A stretch of DNA of 64,000 nt, taken from Paenibacillus humicola. GTDB lineage: Bacteria; Bacillota; Bacilli; Paenibacillales; Paenibacillaceae. Position 1 is the stretch's first letter. Each line of letters opens with the position of its first letter. Of this stretch, positions 8,329 through 18,513 are shown one piece after another. Below the pieces are notes generated by a model. The model worked only from the letters and a program-made list of their open reading frames with translations, was not told the origin of the DNA and did no database searches. The stretch is from positions 2,320,501 to 2,384,500 of the forward strand of contig NZ_JAQGPL010000001.1 of NCBI RefSeq assembly GCF_028826105.1, in the 5' to 3' direction. Position numbers and translations under genes: made by a program.

Positions 8329-8976
8329 TCAGTCCCGGCTTTCGATGACGAGCAGTTCGCCGTCGCGGATGCGCACGATGCCGGTTTCCGCCTCCAGCAC
8401 GTTGCTGATACCAAGCGACTGGCCGATTTCAAGCGTCGCCTCGCGCAGCGGATAGCGGAACCCCTCCAGCGTAATGCCGGTCACGGACGGTGTGAGCGGA
8501 AGCAGCGATACGTACGGGAAACCGGAGGCAGGCAGCGTCAGCTCCTTTGCCGCGAGCCGGATCCGGTTGTGCTCGTCGACAATCATGGCCTCTACGCCGT
8601 TACGGGCTGCGGTCCGGAGCAGGTGCACGTTCGCCAGCGAGTGGTCGAACCGCGTGCCGAGCACGCCGAGCAGGAGCACGCTTGCCGGGCGTTTCGTCAA
8701 CGCGAGGCGGAACGCAAGCTCCGTGTCGGTATAATCTTTGTCGACCGGGTCGCAGTCCAGTGTTTCGCCGCTGCGCAGGCGAATTTCCCGGAGCTGGCCG
8801 GGCGAGACCGAATCGAAATCGCCGAGCGCCGTATCGGGCCGCAGACCGTTGTCGATCAAAAATAAGGCGCCGCCGTCGGCTCCGATCAGCACATCGTCCG
8901 GCTGCACGGCTTCCAGCGCCCAGGGTCCGAGCCGGCCGCCGGAAAAAATAACGATTCGCGGGTTGTCCATTCTCAC
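8329..8976 (-). CDS. thiN: Thiamine pyrophosphokinase
   Basis: Transfers pyrophosphate from ATP to thiamine to make thiamine diphosphate, the cofactor used by the pyruvate dehydrogenase and 2-oxoacid oxidoreductase encoded in this window. The 215-residue length fits ThiN. Motifs include IGADGGALFLIDNGLRPD, a TALGDFDSV loop, KDYTDTELA (the acidic catalytic segment), LLGVLGTRFDHSLAN and a C-terminal beta domain with VSLLPLTPSV and GISNVL. A GTG at 8976 has AAAGGA nine nt upstream; the ATG six nt further in would be too far from it. It is convergent with the MutS2-like gene and divergent from the channel gene. Confidence 0.92.
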   Translation of the reverse strand: MRMDNPRIVIFSGGRLGPWALEAVQPDDVLIGADGGALFLIDNGLRPDTALGDFDSVSPGQLREIRLRSGETLDCDPVDKDYTDTELAFRLALTKRPASVLLLGVLGTRFDHSLANVHLLRTAARNGVEAMIVDEHNRIRLAAKELTLPASGFPYVSLLPLTPSVTGITLEGFRYPLREATLEIGQSLGISNVLEAETGIVRIRDGELLVIESRD

Positions 8977-9147
8977 GGGTATCAGTCCTTTGCCGATGGA
9001 GTCGCTTCTGCCAGTATACTCGTATCGGGCGGGGTTGAACAGAACGCTCTTGCCGATTGTCCCCTCCGCGGCTAAAATGAGATAGGACAAAAATCAGCCC
9101 CGTTTTTTGTGCATGAGCGAAGACGGGGAAGCGGGGAGCATCATGGT

Positions 9148-9846
9148 GTGAACTGGCATATGGACATGGATATTTTTACTTGGCTCAGCATTATCGGCAC
9201 GATCGCGTTTGCGGTGAGCGGCGCCATCGTCGCCATGGAAGAAGAATACGACATTCTCGGCGTCTTCGTGCTCGGACTCGTGACGGCATTCGGCGGAGGC
9301 GTCGTTCGCAATCTGCTGATCGCCGTGCCGATCTCCACGCTGTGGACCCAGGGCATGCTGCTCAAAACGGCGGTCATCGCAATGGCGATCGCGTTTGTGA
9401 TGCCGGCCAAATGGATCCAGCGCTGGCGCAAAAGCGAAGCGTTTTTCGATGCGATCGGACTGTCGGCGTTTGCGATTCAGGGCGCGCTGTACGCAACGGG
9501 CAAGCATCCGCTGAGCGCGGTCATCGTGGCGGCCATGCTGACGGGCATCGGCGGCGGGATGATCCGTGACGTTCTTGCGGGGCGCAAGCCGCTTGTGCTG
9601 CGGGACGAAATTTATGCGGTGTGGGCGATGGGCGCCGGCGCGGCAATCGGGCTCGGCTGGTTTCAAACCCCGCTCGAGCTGTTTATCCTGTTTTGTATCG
9701 TCATTGTATTTCGCATGCTTTCGGTTCATTATAAGTGGAGATTGCCCCGCCGGTCGCTGAAATTCACGCTGGCGCAATCGGTACACGCCGAAGAGCAGCG
9801 GGCGGCGATGCAGGAAAGCGATCAGCCTAAGGAGGGACGCCCGTGA
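9148..9846 (+). CDS. TRIC/YicG-family membrane channel protein
   Basis: A 232-residue polytopic membrane protein of the YicG (UPF0126) family, related to prokaryotic TRIC cation channels. It shows two copies of the family repeat, each with a glycine-rich kink: FGGGVVRNLL and IGGGMIRDVL. Seven hydrophobic helices can be drawn, beginning with FTWLSIIGTIAFAVSGAIVA. The channel activity is known for homologues and is inferred here. The GTG at 9148 has GGGGAG nine nt upstream; ATG at 9160 is an alternative. The end overlaps the phosphatase gene by 4 nt (GTGA), so the two are coupled. Confidence 0.88.
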   Translation: MNWHMDMDIFTWLSIIGTIAFAVSGAIVAMEEEYDILGVFVLGLVTAFGGGVVRNLLIAVPISTLWTQGMLLKTAVIAMAIAFVMPAKWIQRWRKSEAFFDAIGLSAFAIQGALYATGKHPLSAVIVAAMLTGIGGGMIRDVLAGRKPLVLRDEIYAVWAMGAGAAIGLGWFQTPLELFILFCIVIVFRMLSVHYKWRLPRRSLKFTLAQSVHAEEQRAAMQESDQPKEGRP

Positions 9847-10331
9847 TATCCGTATTGTTCGTTTGTCTGGGCAACATATGCCGCTCGCCGATGGCGGAGG
9901 CGGTGTTTCGGCATCAAGTGAAGGAGCGGGGGCTGGAGGACCGGATTGCCGCCGATTCCGCCGGTACCGGCGACTGGCACCTGGGCAAGCCGCCGCACGA
10001 GGGGACGCGCGCCCTGCTGGATCGGCTCGGCATTTCGTACGAAGGCATTCGCGCCCGGCTGGTGCGGCCCGCCGATTTCGAGTCGTACGACTATATCGTC
10101 TGCATGGACAGCGCCAACGAGCGGGATGTGCGCCGGCTGTTCGGCTGCAGGTCCTCGGAGCGGGCGCAAGTTTTGAAATTTATGGATCTGCTGCCGGAGA
10201 AAAAGACGGCGGACGTGCCCGACCCTTATTATACCGGCAATTTCGAGGAAGTGTACGAGCTCGTGGACGAAGGCTGCGGGCGGCTGCTGGAGCGGATTTG
10301 CAGCGAGCGGCTGAATGAAAGCCGCGTCTAG
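9843..10331 (+). CDS. Low-molecular-weight protein tyrosine/arginine phosphatase
   Basis: A 162-residue phosphatase with the N-terminal P-loop VCLGNICRSPMAEA (CX5R: Cys near residue 8, Arg near 14) and the general-acid DPYYTGNFEEV loop near residue 122. These are the full signature of the low-molecular-weight class, which removes phosphate from tyrosine or, in YwlE-type members, arginine. The sequence does not allow a choice between the two. The start GTG overlaps the stop of the channel gene. A strong terminator follows 30 nt after the stop. Confidence 0.93.
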   Translation: MISVLFVCLGNICRSPMAEAVFRHQVKERGLEDRIAADSAGTGDWHLGKPPHEGTRALLDRLGISYEGIRARLVRPADFESYDYIVCMDSANERDVRRLFGCRSSERAQVLKFMDLLPEKKTADVPDPYYTGNFEEVYELVDEGCGRLLERICSERLNESRV

Positions 10332-10360
10332 CCGCCCGGAAAGGCATCCTGTTATGAAAT

Positions 10361-10415
10361 AAAGACCGCACGGTCACAGGCTGGATTGAAGCCGGTTTGA
10401 CGGGTGCGGTCTTTT
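10361..10415. terminator. Bidirectional intrinsic terminator
   Basis: AAAGACCGCA (10361-10370) pairs perfectly with TGCGGTCTTT (10405-10414). The T-run serves the phosphatase transcript on the plus strand, and the A-rich flank gives a weaker T-run for the convergent esterase. Confidence 0.85.
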
Positions 10416-10424
10416 GTTTTGCCG

Positions 10425-11165
10425 TTACGGTTCGGTGCGGAGAAAAGCTTTCAAGGCGTCCGGAATATACTGCTGCCAAAATCCCCATACATGCCGCCCG
10501 TCATGCTCGCCGTAACGGACGCCGGCTCCGTTTGACGTCAAGATTTCGTTCATGCTCCGGTTCATGGCGACAAAATCGAATACGCCGCGGTCGGTTTCGA
10601 ACGCCGTTTCCTGCAGACCGACAATCATGTACACCGACAGCCAGTCCAGCGGGCCGGCCTGCTTCGCGATCCTTTGCGATTCGGGATAATAGGCGCCGGA
10701 AAGCGAAATGACGCGGCGGAACAGGTGCGGGAAAGCGAGCGCCAGGTGAAGGGAGACCGTGCCGCCGAGCGAATCGCCGGCCAGCACCCGCTCCGAAGGA
10801 TCGCGGCGCACGGGATACTTGGCCTCGATAAACGGGACGAGCTCTTCGCCGAAAAAGGCCGCGTACGGCCGATGCCGCTCGCCGTCCGGCGAATATTCCG
10901 CGGTTCGCACCTTTTTGTCCACATCTACTCCGACGATGATGCACGGCTCCAGCCCTTCGTCCAATATAAGCCGGCCTGCGATTGTCGCCACCCGTCCGAA
11001 GTTGAAAAAATCTTCTCCGTCCTGGCAATAGACGGCCGGATAGCTGAGCAGCTCGTTGTAACCGGGAGGCAAATAGACGCGCAGATTACGGCGGCCCTCC
11101 GGAAGATATGCGCTGTCAACCGTTTCTTTTACAATCGTTCGTTTCAGAAAGCGGGCGTCGGTCAA
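10425..11165 (-). CDS. Alpha/beta-hydrolase, esterase-D/enterochelin-esterase type
   Basis: A 246-residue hydrolase with the esterase fold: RNLRVYLPPGYNELLSYPAV at the start, the nucleophile elbow AGDSLGGTVS (Ser near residue 121) and the catalytic histidine in GEHDGRHVWGFW near the end. It lacks a signal peptide, so it acts in the cytosol. It is similar to the Fes/YjcH-type group that hydrolyses ester-linked siderophores or other esters, but there are no iron-uptake genes here, so the substrate is left open. A TTG start at 11165 is chosen because AAAGGAG lies 8 nt upstream; the ATG at 11192 has no ribosome site. Confidence 0.9.
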   Translation of the reverse strand: MTDARFLKRTIVKETVDSAYLPEGRRNLRVYLPPGYNELLSYPAVYCQDGEDFFNFGRVATIAGRLILDEGLEPCIIVGVDVDKKVRTAEYSPDGERHRPYAAFFGEELVPFIEAKYPVRRDPSERVLAGDSLGGTVSLHLALAFPHLFRRVISLSGAYYPESQRIAKQAGPLDWLSVYMIVGLQETAFETDRGVFDFVAMNRSMNEILTSNGAGVRYGEHDGRHVWGFWQQYIPDALKAFLRTEP

Positions 11166-11364
11166 ACCAAAAACTCCTTTCGGAAACTGCATGGATTGCG
11201 TGCATTGTGGGTAAACAAAAGAAAGGAAACACTGCCGTTATTCGTGCTTTTTCGCCACGTTGTATCACCCTGTTACATAAGATTCTAAGTCCTGTTACAT
11301 ATACAATGCATGAATAATCAAGGGGGAAAACAAGCGAAATCAACGGTTTCTTTCCGATTTGTCT

Positions 11365-11394
11365 TTGACCGTATCACTTAAACAGGTTTATAAT
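11365..11394 (+). promoter_or_regulatory. Sigma-A promoter of the pdh operon
   Basis: TTGACC (11365-11370) and a perfect TATAAT (11389-11394) are 18 nt apart, leaving a 5' leader of about 48 nt before pdhA. No riboswitch-like structure is evident in the leader. Confidence 0.8.
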
Positions 11395-11442
11395 CATTCT
11401 ATAACAGAGACACGCGGTTTTTCAAATACTCCACCGAGGTGA

Positions 11443-12528
<1,086 letters not shown>

Positions 12529-12552
12529 TAGTGGCGGGAGGAACCTTCGACA

Positions 12553-13530
12553 ATGGCTCAAATGAATATGAAAGAAGCGATCCGCGACGCGATGCGCGCG
12601 GAGCTTAAGAACGATCCGAATGTACTCGTGTTTGGCGAGGACGTGGGGAAGGTCGGCGGCGTATTCCGCGCAACCGAAGGGCTGCAGGGCGAATTCGGAG
12701 CGGAGCGCGTTTTCGACACGCCGCTCGCCGAGTCGGCCATCGCCGGCCTTGCGGTCGGTATGGGGACGCAGGGCTTCCGCCCGATAGCCGAGATCCAGTT
12801 TGTCGGCTTTATTTACGAAGCGCTCGACCAGATGTTCGTCCAGGCGGCGCGCATGCGTTTCCGTTCCGGCGGCCGCTATCATGCGCCGATCGTGTTCCGC
12901 ACGCCGTTCGGCGGCGGCGTAAAAGCGGCCGAGCTGCACACCGACTCGCTGGAGGGGCTCGCCATTCAAACGCCGGGCATGAAGGTCATCGTGCCTTCCA
13001 ATCCGTACGATGCGAAGGGCCTGCTTATCTCTGCGATCCGCGACAACGACCCGGTCTTTTTCATGGAGCATCTGAATTTGTATCACGCGTTCCGCCAGGA
13101 AGTGCCGGAGGACGCCTATACGGTGCCGATCGGCAAAGCGAACGTCGTCCGCGAAGGCAGCGACGTCACGATTATCGCATACGGCCTCATGGTTCATACG
13201 GCGCTCAAAGCGGCCGACGAGCTGGAGAAGAAAGGCGTCAAGGCGGAAGTGATCGACCTTCGGACGCTGATGCCGCTCGATATCGACACGATCGTCGCCT
13301 CGATTCAGAAAACGAACCGGGCGATCGTGGTCCAGGAAGCGCAGAAAACATCGGGCGCGGCGGCGGAAATCATCGCCCAAATCAACGAGAAAGCGATTCT
13401 TCATCTGGAAGCTCCGGTTCTTCGCGTGGCGGGCCCGGATACGGTATACCCGTTCGCCCAAATCGAGGACGCATGGCTGCCCGGCCCCGCTCGCATCATG
13501 GCGGCCGCCGATAAAGTCGTGAACTTTTAA
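12553..13530 (+). CDS. pdhB: Pyruvate dehydrogenase E1 component, beta subunit
   Basis: The beta half of E1. The 325-residue protein has the transketolase pyrimidine-binding domain ([40 protein letters not shown]) and the C-terminal transketolase domain ([32 protein letters not shown]). The [20 protein letters not shown] loop contacts thiamine diphosphate and E1-alpha in homologues. It starts with ATG after GGGAGGAACC. It lies between pdhA and pdhC in the standard Firmicute order and shows no internal disruption. Confidence 0.97.
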   Translation: MAQMNMKEAIRDAMRAELKNDPNVLVFGEDVGKVGGVFRATEGLQGEFGAERVFDTPLAESAIAGLAVGMGTQGFRPIAEIQFVGFIYEALDQMFVQAARMRFRSGGRYHAPIVFRTPFGGGVKAAELHTDSLEGLAIQTPGMKVIVPSNPYDAKGLLISAIRDNDPVFFMEHLNLYHAFRQEVPEDAYTVPIGKANVVREGSDVTIIAYGLMVHTALKAADELEKKGVKAEVIDLRTLMPLDIDTIVASIQKTNRAIVVQEAQKTSGAAAEIIAQINEKAILHLEAPVLRVAGPDTVYPFAQIEDAWLPGPARIMAAADKVVNF

Positions 13531-13587
13531 CCCCATCTCTACGAAATGAACGGCAGGGCGCCAAGATGAAGAAGGAGGTCGCGGAAA

Positions 13588-14892
13588 GTGGCGAAATTTG
13601 AGTATCGTTTCCCTGAGCTGGGCGAAGGGCTGCACGAAGGCGAAATTATAAAAATGAATATCCAGCCGGGCCAAACGGTAACGGACGAAGATATCATCAT
13701 GGAAGTACAGAACGATAAAGCGATTGTGGAAGTGCCGTGTCCCGTAAACGGCAAAGTGCTTGAGGTGCTCGTAAAAGACGGACAAGTATGCCGCGTCGGC
13801 GAGCTTGTCGCCGTCATCGACGCCGAAGGGGAGCTGCCGGCCCAGCCGGAAGCGGCCGGCGGCGGACACGATGAGTCGGCATCCGCTCCGGCTCCGGCGG
13901 CGGAAGCGCCGAAGGCCGAGCCGGCGGCACCGGCAGCCGCGGAAGCTCCGGCGGCTCCGGCGAAAGCGCAGGGCGGGCTCGTCCTGGCGACGCCAAGCGT
14001 GCGCAAATACGCGCGCGAGAAGGGCATCGATATCGGTGCCGTAACCGGTACCGGCAAGAACGGCCGCATCACCCGCGAGGATATCGACGGCTTTGCGGCG
14101 GGCGGAGCGCCTGCGGCGGCTGCTCCGGCTCCGGAGAAAGCGGCGGCCGACGCGAAGCCGGCGGCGGCCGCAGCTGTGCCGACCGGCGAACGCGTCGAAG
14201 AGCGCGTGCCGTTCAAGGGCATTCGCAAAGTGATCGCAAACGCGATGACCAAGTCGGTGTACACCGCTCCGCACGTAACGCTGATGGACGAGGTCGACGT
14301 GACCGAGCTTGTCACGCTCCGTACGAAAGCGAAGCCGCTCGCCGAGAAGAAAGGCGTCAAGCTGACCTACCTGCCGTTCATCGTCAAAGCGCTCGTAGCG
14401 GCATGCCGCCAGTTCCCGGTCATGAGCTCGATGCTTGACGAAGAGAAGCAGGAGATCGTATATAAGAAATATTACAACATCGGCATTGCGACCGACACCG
14501 AGAACGGGCTGATCGTTCCCGTCATTCACGATGCCGACCGCAAGAGCGTCTGGATGATCGCGGACGAGATCCGGGATCTGGCTACGCGCGGCCGCGACGG
14601 CAAGCTCGCCCCGCACGAAATGAAGGGCGGCACGATCAGCATTACGAATATCGGCTCCGCCGGCGGCATGTTTTTCACTCCGGTCATCAACTTCCCGGAG
14701 GTCGCGATTCTCGGCACGGGCCGGATCAGCGAGAAGCCGGTCGTACGCGGCGGCGAGATCGTTGCGGCTCCGGTCATGGCGCTGTCACTCAGCTTCGATC
14801 ACCGTCTCATCGACGGCGCAACGGCGCAAAATTTCCTGAACTATATCAAGCAGCTGCTGGCCGATCCGCAATTGCTGGTTATGGAGGTGTAA
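13588..14892 (+). CDS. pdhC: Dihydrolipoamide acetyltransferase (E2)
   Basis: Core of the pyruvate dehydrogenase complex; transfers acetyl groups from lipoyl-lysine to CoA. The 434 residues contain one lipoyl domain (lysine 44 in [12 protein letters not shown]), an Ala-Pro-rich flexible linker, a peripheral subunit-binding domain ([17 protein letters not shown] to ITREDIDGF, about 131-170), a second Ala-Pro linker, and the catalytic domain ending in [15 protein letters not shown] with the active-site histidine. Only one lipoyl domain is present, as in B. subtilis. The GTG at 13588 has AAGGAGG upstream. The stop is 4 nt from pdhD. Confidence 0.97.
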   Translation: MAKFEYRFPELGEGLHEGEIIKMNIQPGQTVTDEDIIMEVQNDKAIVEVPCPVNGKVLEVLVKDGQVCRVGELVAVIDAEGELPAQPEAAGGGHDESASAPAPAAEAPKAEPAAPAAAEAPAAPAKAQGGLVLATPSVRKYAREKGIDIGAVTGTGKNGRITREDIDGFAAGGAPAAAAPAPEKAAADAKPAAAAAVPTGERVEERVPFKGIRKVIANAMTKSVYTAPHVTLMDEVDVTELVTLRTKAKPLAEKKGVKLTYLPFIVKALVAACRQFPVMSSMLDEEKQEIVYKKYYNIGIATDTENGLIVPVIHDADRKSVWMIADEIRDLATRGRDGKLAPHEMKGGTISITNIGSAGGMFFTPVINFPEVAILGTGRISEKPVVRGGEIVAAPVMALSLSFDHRLIDGATAQNFLNYIKQLLADPQLLVMEV

Positions 14893-14895
14893 CCC

Positions 14896-16311
14896 ATGGT
14901 CGTAGGCGACGCTTCACTCGATATCGATACGCTGGTCATCGGAGCAGGCCCCGGCGGTTATGTGGCGGCGATACGCGCCGCTCAGCTCGGCCAAAACGTG
15001 CTTGTCGTGGATAAACAATACGTCGGCGGCGTATGTTTGAATGTGGGCTGCATTCCTTCCAAAGCGCTGATTTCGGCATCGCATCAATACGAATCGATGA
15101 CGCACGCTTCCTCGTTCGGCATCACGGCCGGAGACGTGAACGTCGACTGGAGCAAGGTGCAGGCGTTCAAGGACGGCGTGGTCAAAAAGCTGACCGGCGG
15201 CGTGGCAACGCTGCTCAAAGCGAACAAAATTCAATATTTCGGCGGCGAAGTCATGTTCATCAACGAGAACGAAGCCCGCGTTTTCAACGAGCATGAGGCA
15301 CCTCGCTACCGCTTCAAAAACTGCATCATCGCCACCGGCTCCCGGCCGATCGAGCTGAAGGCGTTCCCTTTTGGCGGACGCATCGTTTCGTCGACCGAGG
15401 CGCTGTCGCTGCCGGAAATTCCGAAGAGCCTCGTTGTTATCGGCGGGGGATACATCGGCATCGAGCTCGGCCAAATGTACGCCCGTTTCGGCGCAAAGGT
15501 GACGATCATCGAAGGCGCGGACACGATTTTGCCCGGCTTCGATACGGATATGTCCTCGCTCGTCGCGCGGAAGCTGAAGGGCGCGGGAGCCGAAATCGTG
15601 ACCGGCGCGCAGGCGAAAAGCGCGGAGCAGACGGACAGCAGCGTCACGGTGACGTATACCGCCGGCGGCGAAGACAAGCAGGTGACCGCGGATTACCTGC
15701 TCGTAACGGTCGGCCGCCGTCCGAACACGGACGGAGAGCTCGGTCTCGACCTGATCAACATGAAATTGACCGACCGCGGGCTGATCGAAATCGACGAGCA
15801 GTGCCGCACCAGCATTCCGCATATTTACGCGATCGGCGATATTACGGCCGGTCCCGCGCTCGCGCATAAGGCGATGTACGAAGGCAAAGTCGCAGCCGAA
15901 GCGATTGCGGGGATGCCGAGCGTGATCGATTACAAATGCATTCCGCTCGTCGTCTTCTCCGACCCCGAATGCTCGAGCGTCGGCTACAACGAGAAGGAAG
16001 CGAAGGAAAAAGGCCACAATGTCAAGGTCGGCCGCTTCCCGTTCAATATTAACGGCCGCGCGCTGTCGCTCGGCGTGAACGAAGGCTTCGTCAAAATCGT
16101 GTCCGACGCCGATACGGGGCTTGTGCTCGGCGCGCAAATTGCCGGTATCGAAGCGTCGAACATGATCGCCGAGCTCGGGCTGGCGATCGAAATGGGCGCG
16201 ACGCTGGAGGATATCGCACTGACGATTCATGCGCATCCGACGCTCGGCGAAATCGTGCTCGATGCCTCCGAGGTGGCGCTTGGTCATCCGATTCACGCGA
16301 TCGGCAAATAA
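14896..16311 (+). CDS. pdhD: Dihydrolipoamide dehydrogenase (E3)
   Basis: FAD-dependent E3 that reoxidises dihydrolipoamide with NAD. The 471 residues show the FAD-binding GAGPGGYVAAIRAAQLG, the redox-active disulfide GGVCLNVGCIPSKALI, the NAD-binding GGGYIGIELGQMYARFG, the second FAD motif YAIGDITAGPALAHKA and the dimer-interface active-site HAHPTLGEIVL with the catalytic His-Glu pair. It ends the pdh operon; a terminator follows 27 nt later. As in other Firmicutes it may also serve other 2-oxoacid dehydrogenases. Confidence 0.97.
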   Translation: MVVGDASLDIDTLVIGAGPGGYVAAIRAAQLGQNVLVVDKQYVGGVCLNVGCIPSKALISASHQYESMTHASSFGITAGDVNVDWSKVQAFKDGVVKKLTGGVATLLKANKIQYFGGEVMFINENEARVFNEHEAPRYRFKNCIIATGSRPIELKAFPFGGRIVSSTEALSLPEIPKSLVVIGGGYIGIELGQMYARFGAKVTIIEGADTILPGFDTDMSSLVARKLKGAGAEIVTGAQAKSAEQTDSSVTVTYTAGGEDKQVTADYLLVTVGRRPNTDGELGLDLINMKLTDRGLIEIDEQCRTSIPHIYAIGDITAGPALAHKAMYEGKVAAEAIAGMPSVIDYKCIPLVVFSDPECSSVGYNEKEAKEKGHNVKVGRFPFNINGRALSLGVNEGFVKIVSDADTGLVLGAQIAGIEASNMIAELGLAIEMGATLEDIALTIHAHPTLGEIVLDASEVALGHPIHAIGK

Positions 16312-16337
16312 TTTGCCTTGTTATTTTGGTTCAGAGC

Positions 16338-16376
16338 AAGAGGTCAAGCCCGCTTGAAGCGGCTGGACCTCTTTTG
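16338..16376 (+). terminator. Intrinsic terminator of the pdh operon
   Basis: AAGAGGTC and AGCC pair with GGCT and GACCTCTT around one mismatch, with a 10-nt loop and a TTTT tail. Confidence 0.85.
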
Positions 16377-16430
16377 TGCATTTTCCGCCCGGGTTGAAAC
16401 AAGCCCGAATTTAAAGGGGGCCGCGCACGC

Positions 16431-16931
16431 ATGGCAAAGCAAAGCAAATCCGCAAGCGAATCCCGTTCCACGATGACGCAGCTTATTTTTCCGTCGGATA
16501 CGAATTACCACGGCACGATGTTCGGCGGCAAGTTGATGGAGTACATGGACAAAATCGCGGCCATTACCGCCATGCGACATGCGCGCGGGCCCGTCGTGAC
16601 CGCGTCCACTGACAGCCTGGATTTTGTCGCGCCGATCCGGGTCGGAGAGGTAATCGAAGTGGCCGCTGCCGTCACCTGGACGCACAACAGCTCGATGGAA
16701 GTGTTCGTCAAGGTTCAATCCGAAAACGTGTATACGGGGGAACGGCGAACGGCGGTCACCGCTTTTTTCACCTTCGTGGCCTTGGACGAGAACGGCAGAC
16801 CGACGCTCGTGGCGGCTGTCGTCCCGGAAACGGAGGAAGAGAAGACGCTGCACGCAACCGCCCCGGAACGGTATAGCCAGCGAATGGAACGCAAGCAGGA
16901 CCGAAATCGGGACAGACAAAACGAAGGCTAA
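16431..16931 (+). CDS. Hot-dog-fold acyl-CoA thioesterase (YkhA-like)
   Basis: A 166-residue acyl-CoA hydrolase of the BFIT/YkhA hot-dog group. The signature region is MTQLIFPSDTNYHGTMFGGK with MEYMDKIAAITAMRH helix, and ASTDSLDFVAPIRVGEVIEV strand, which carry the CoA-binding and catalytic Asn/Asp residues in homologues. The C-terminal tail is hydrophilic and basic. The enzyme hydrolyses medium- or long-chain acyl-CoA; the preferred chain cannot be read. A GGGGG-type ribosome site precedes ATG. It sits between the pdh operon terminator and thyA, about 50 nt ahead of the latter. Confidence 0.9.
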   Translation: MAKQSKSASESRSTMTQLIFPSDTNYHGTMFGGKLMEYMDKIAAITAMRHARGPVVTASTDSLDFVAPIRVGEVIEVAAAVTWTHNSSMEVFVKVQSENVYTGERRTAVTAFFTFVALDENGRPTLVAAVVPETEEEKTLHATAPERYSQRMERKQDRNRDRQNEG

Positions 16932-16981
16932 ATGGTATGATAAAGAGATGAAGATTGCCGATGAGGGGAGAGTCTGCAGGT

Positions 16982-17776
16982 TTGAAAGACTACTTGGACT
17001 TGCTGAGGGACGTGTTGGAGAACGGAACCGATAAAGCCGACCGGACCGGCACGGGTACGCGTTCGGTGTTCGGGCGGCAGCTCCGTTTCGACCTGGCGGA
17101 AGGCTTTCCGCTTGTGACGACGAAACGGGTGCATGTCAAATCGATCATCCATGAGCTGCTTTGGTTCTTAAAAGGGGACACGAACGTCCGCTATTTGCAG
17201 GAGAACGGCGTGACGATATGGGACGAATGGGCCGACGCGAACGGCGATCTCGGGCCGGTATACGGCTCGCAGTGGCGCGCCTGGGAAACGCCGGACGGTC
17301 GCAGGATCGACCAGATCGCCCAGGTGGTCGAATCGATCAGGCGGAACCCCGATTCGCGGCGTCATATCGTCAGTGCGTGGAACGTGGCGGAAATCGACCG
17401 GATGAAGCTGCCGCCATGCCATTTCGTTTTTCAATTTTACGTGGCGGACGGGAAGCTGTCCTGCATGATGACGATGCGTTCGTCGGATACGTTTCTCGGA
17501 CTGCCTTTCAATATTGCGCAATATGCGCTGCTGACGCACATGATCGCCCAGCAGTGCGGCCTTGAAGCCGGCGAACTTGTATATTCGGGCGGCGACGTTC
17601 ATATTTACAGCAATCATTTTGAGCAGGTCAAGCTGCAGCTGACTCGCGAGCCGTATCCGCTGCCGAAGCTGGTCATCAAACGAAAGCCGGACTCGATTTT
17701 CGATTACAGGTTCGACGACTTCGAAATTGTCGGCTACAAGCATCATCCGACGATTAAAGCCGAAGTCGCCGTTTAG
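16982..17776 (+). CDS. thyA: Thymidylate synthase
   Basis: Converts dUMP to dTMP using methylenetetrahydrofolate. With the TTG start at 16982 the protein is 264 residues, exactly the E. coli-type length; GAGGGGAG lies 11 nt upstream. The catalytic cysteine is in [12 protein letters not shown] and the substrate-binding segments are [19 protein letters not shown] and [11 protein letters not shown]. The dihydrofolate produced is recycled by the adjacent dfrA, 20 nt downstream, forming the classic thyA-dfrA pair. Confidence 0.97.
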   Translation: MKDYLDLLRDVLENGTDKADRTGTGTRSVFGRQLRFDLAEGFPLVTTKRVHVKSIIHELLWFLKGDTNVRYLQENGVTIWDEWADANGDLGPVYGSQWRAWETPDGRRIDQIAQVVESIRRNPDSRRHIVSAWNVAEIDRMKLPPCHFVFQFYVADGKLSCMMTMRSSDTFLGLPFNIAQYALLTHMIAQQCGLEAGELVYSGGDVHIYSNHFEQVKLQLTREPYPLPKLVIKRKPDSIFDYRFDDFEIVGYKHHPTIKAEVAV

Positions 17777-17796
17777 GAAGGAGCGGGCTTTGCGGA

Positions 17797-18288
17797 ATGT
17801 CCATAACACTGATCGCCGCGATGGCGAAAAACCGGGTCATCGGCGCAAATAACGGCATGCCCTGGAGGCTGCCGGCCGAAATGGCGCATTTCCGCCGGTC
17901 GACGCTCGGCAGGACGGTGCTGATGGGGAGGAAGACGTTCGAATCGCTTGGCGGGAAACCGCTGAAGGACCGGCGCAATGTCGTCCTGACGCGGCAGGCG
18001 GGCGCGGTGTTCGCGGGCTGCGAAACGGTCCGCTCCGCAGAGGAAGCGATCGAACGCTTTGCCGCAGGCGAAGAACTGGTTGTGATCGGCGGCGCGGAGG
18101 TGTACAAGCTTTTCCTGCCTGCTGCGGATAAGCTGCTGCTGACGGAGATCGATGCGGAGCCGGAAGGGGACGCCTTCTTTCCCGTTTTCGACCCGGGCGA
18201 ATGGCTTCTGACCGGCACCGAAGCGCATCCGAAGGACGAGAAGAACGCATACGATTTTTGCATCCGGACCTACGAGCGAAAGCCTTGA
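17797..18288 (+). CDS. dfrA: Dihydrofolate reductase
   Basis: NADPH-dependent reductase that regenerates tetrahydrofolate after thymidylate synthesis. The 163-residue protein has ITLIAAMAKNRVIGANNGMPWRLP (shown in parts: the active-site loop NGMPWRLPAEM with the acidic Glu equivalent to Asp27), LMGRKTFESLG for NADPH binding and VVIGGAEVYKLFLP. The only plausible in-frame start is ATG 17797, with GGAAGGAG about 13 nt upstream, so translation may rely partly on coupling to thyA. It is the target of trimethoprim; no unusual residues were recognised. Confidence 0.95.
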   Translation: MSITLIAAMAKNRVIGANNGMPWRLPAEMAHFRRSTLGRTVLMGRKTFESLGGKPLKDRRNVVLTRQAGAVFAGCETVRSAEEAIERFAAGEELVVIGGAEVYKLFLPAADKLLLTEIDAEPEGDAFFPVFDPGEWLLTGTEAHPKDEKNAYDFCIRTYERKP

Positions 18289-18335
18289 ACGAGGCGCACT
18301 CGGCATCTTAGGATTGACGAACGTTATGTTATATA

Positions 18336-18351
18336 GTACAAATGATTGTAC
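18336..18351. promoter_or_regulatory. Palindrome upstream of gltD
   Basis: GTACAA-ATGA-TTGTAC is a perfect 6+6 inverted repeat 80 nt ahead of the gltD -35 box. It could be an operator. The protein that might bind it is unknown. Confidence 0.35.
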
Positions 18352-18431
18352 GGAAAATCCATTTCACGGAATCGGCGCACTTGCTACGATAGTGAAAATG
18401 ACTTCCCGCTCCGGGTGGGGAAAGTTTGATA

Positions 18432-18460
18432 TTGAATAATGAGCGTTTTCCCGATATAGT
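18432..18460 (+). promoter_or_regulatory. Probable sigma-A promoter of gltD
   Basis: TTGAAT (18432-18437) and TATAGT (18455-18460) are separated by 17 nt. The leader to the ATG at 18514 is about 47 nt. The AT-rich composition contrasts with the surrounding DNA. Confidence 0.65.
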
Positions 18461-18513
18461 TTTAACAGATGGTAGAGTTGGCAACAGGGAAATGGATGGA
18501 GGATTAAGCGATC

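Noticed and set aside
14914-16296. Long minus-strand frame antisense to pdhD
   Set aside because: Low-complexity, Arg/Ala-rich, without ribosome site; shadow of the dihydrolipoamide dehydrogenase gene.
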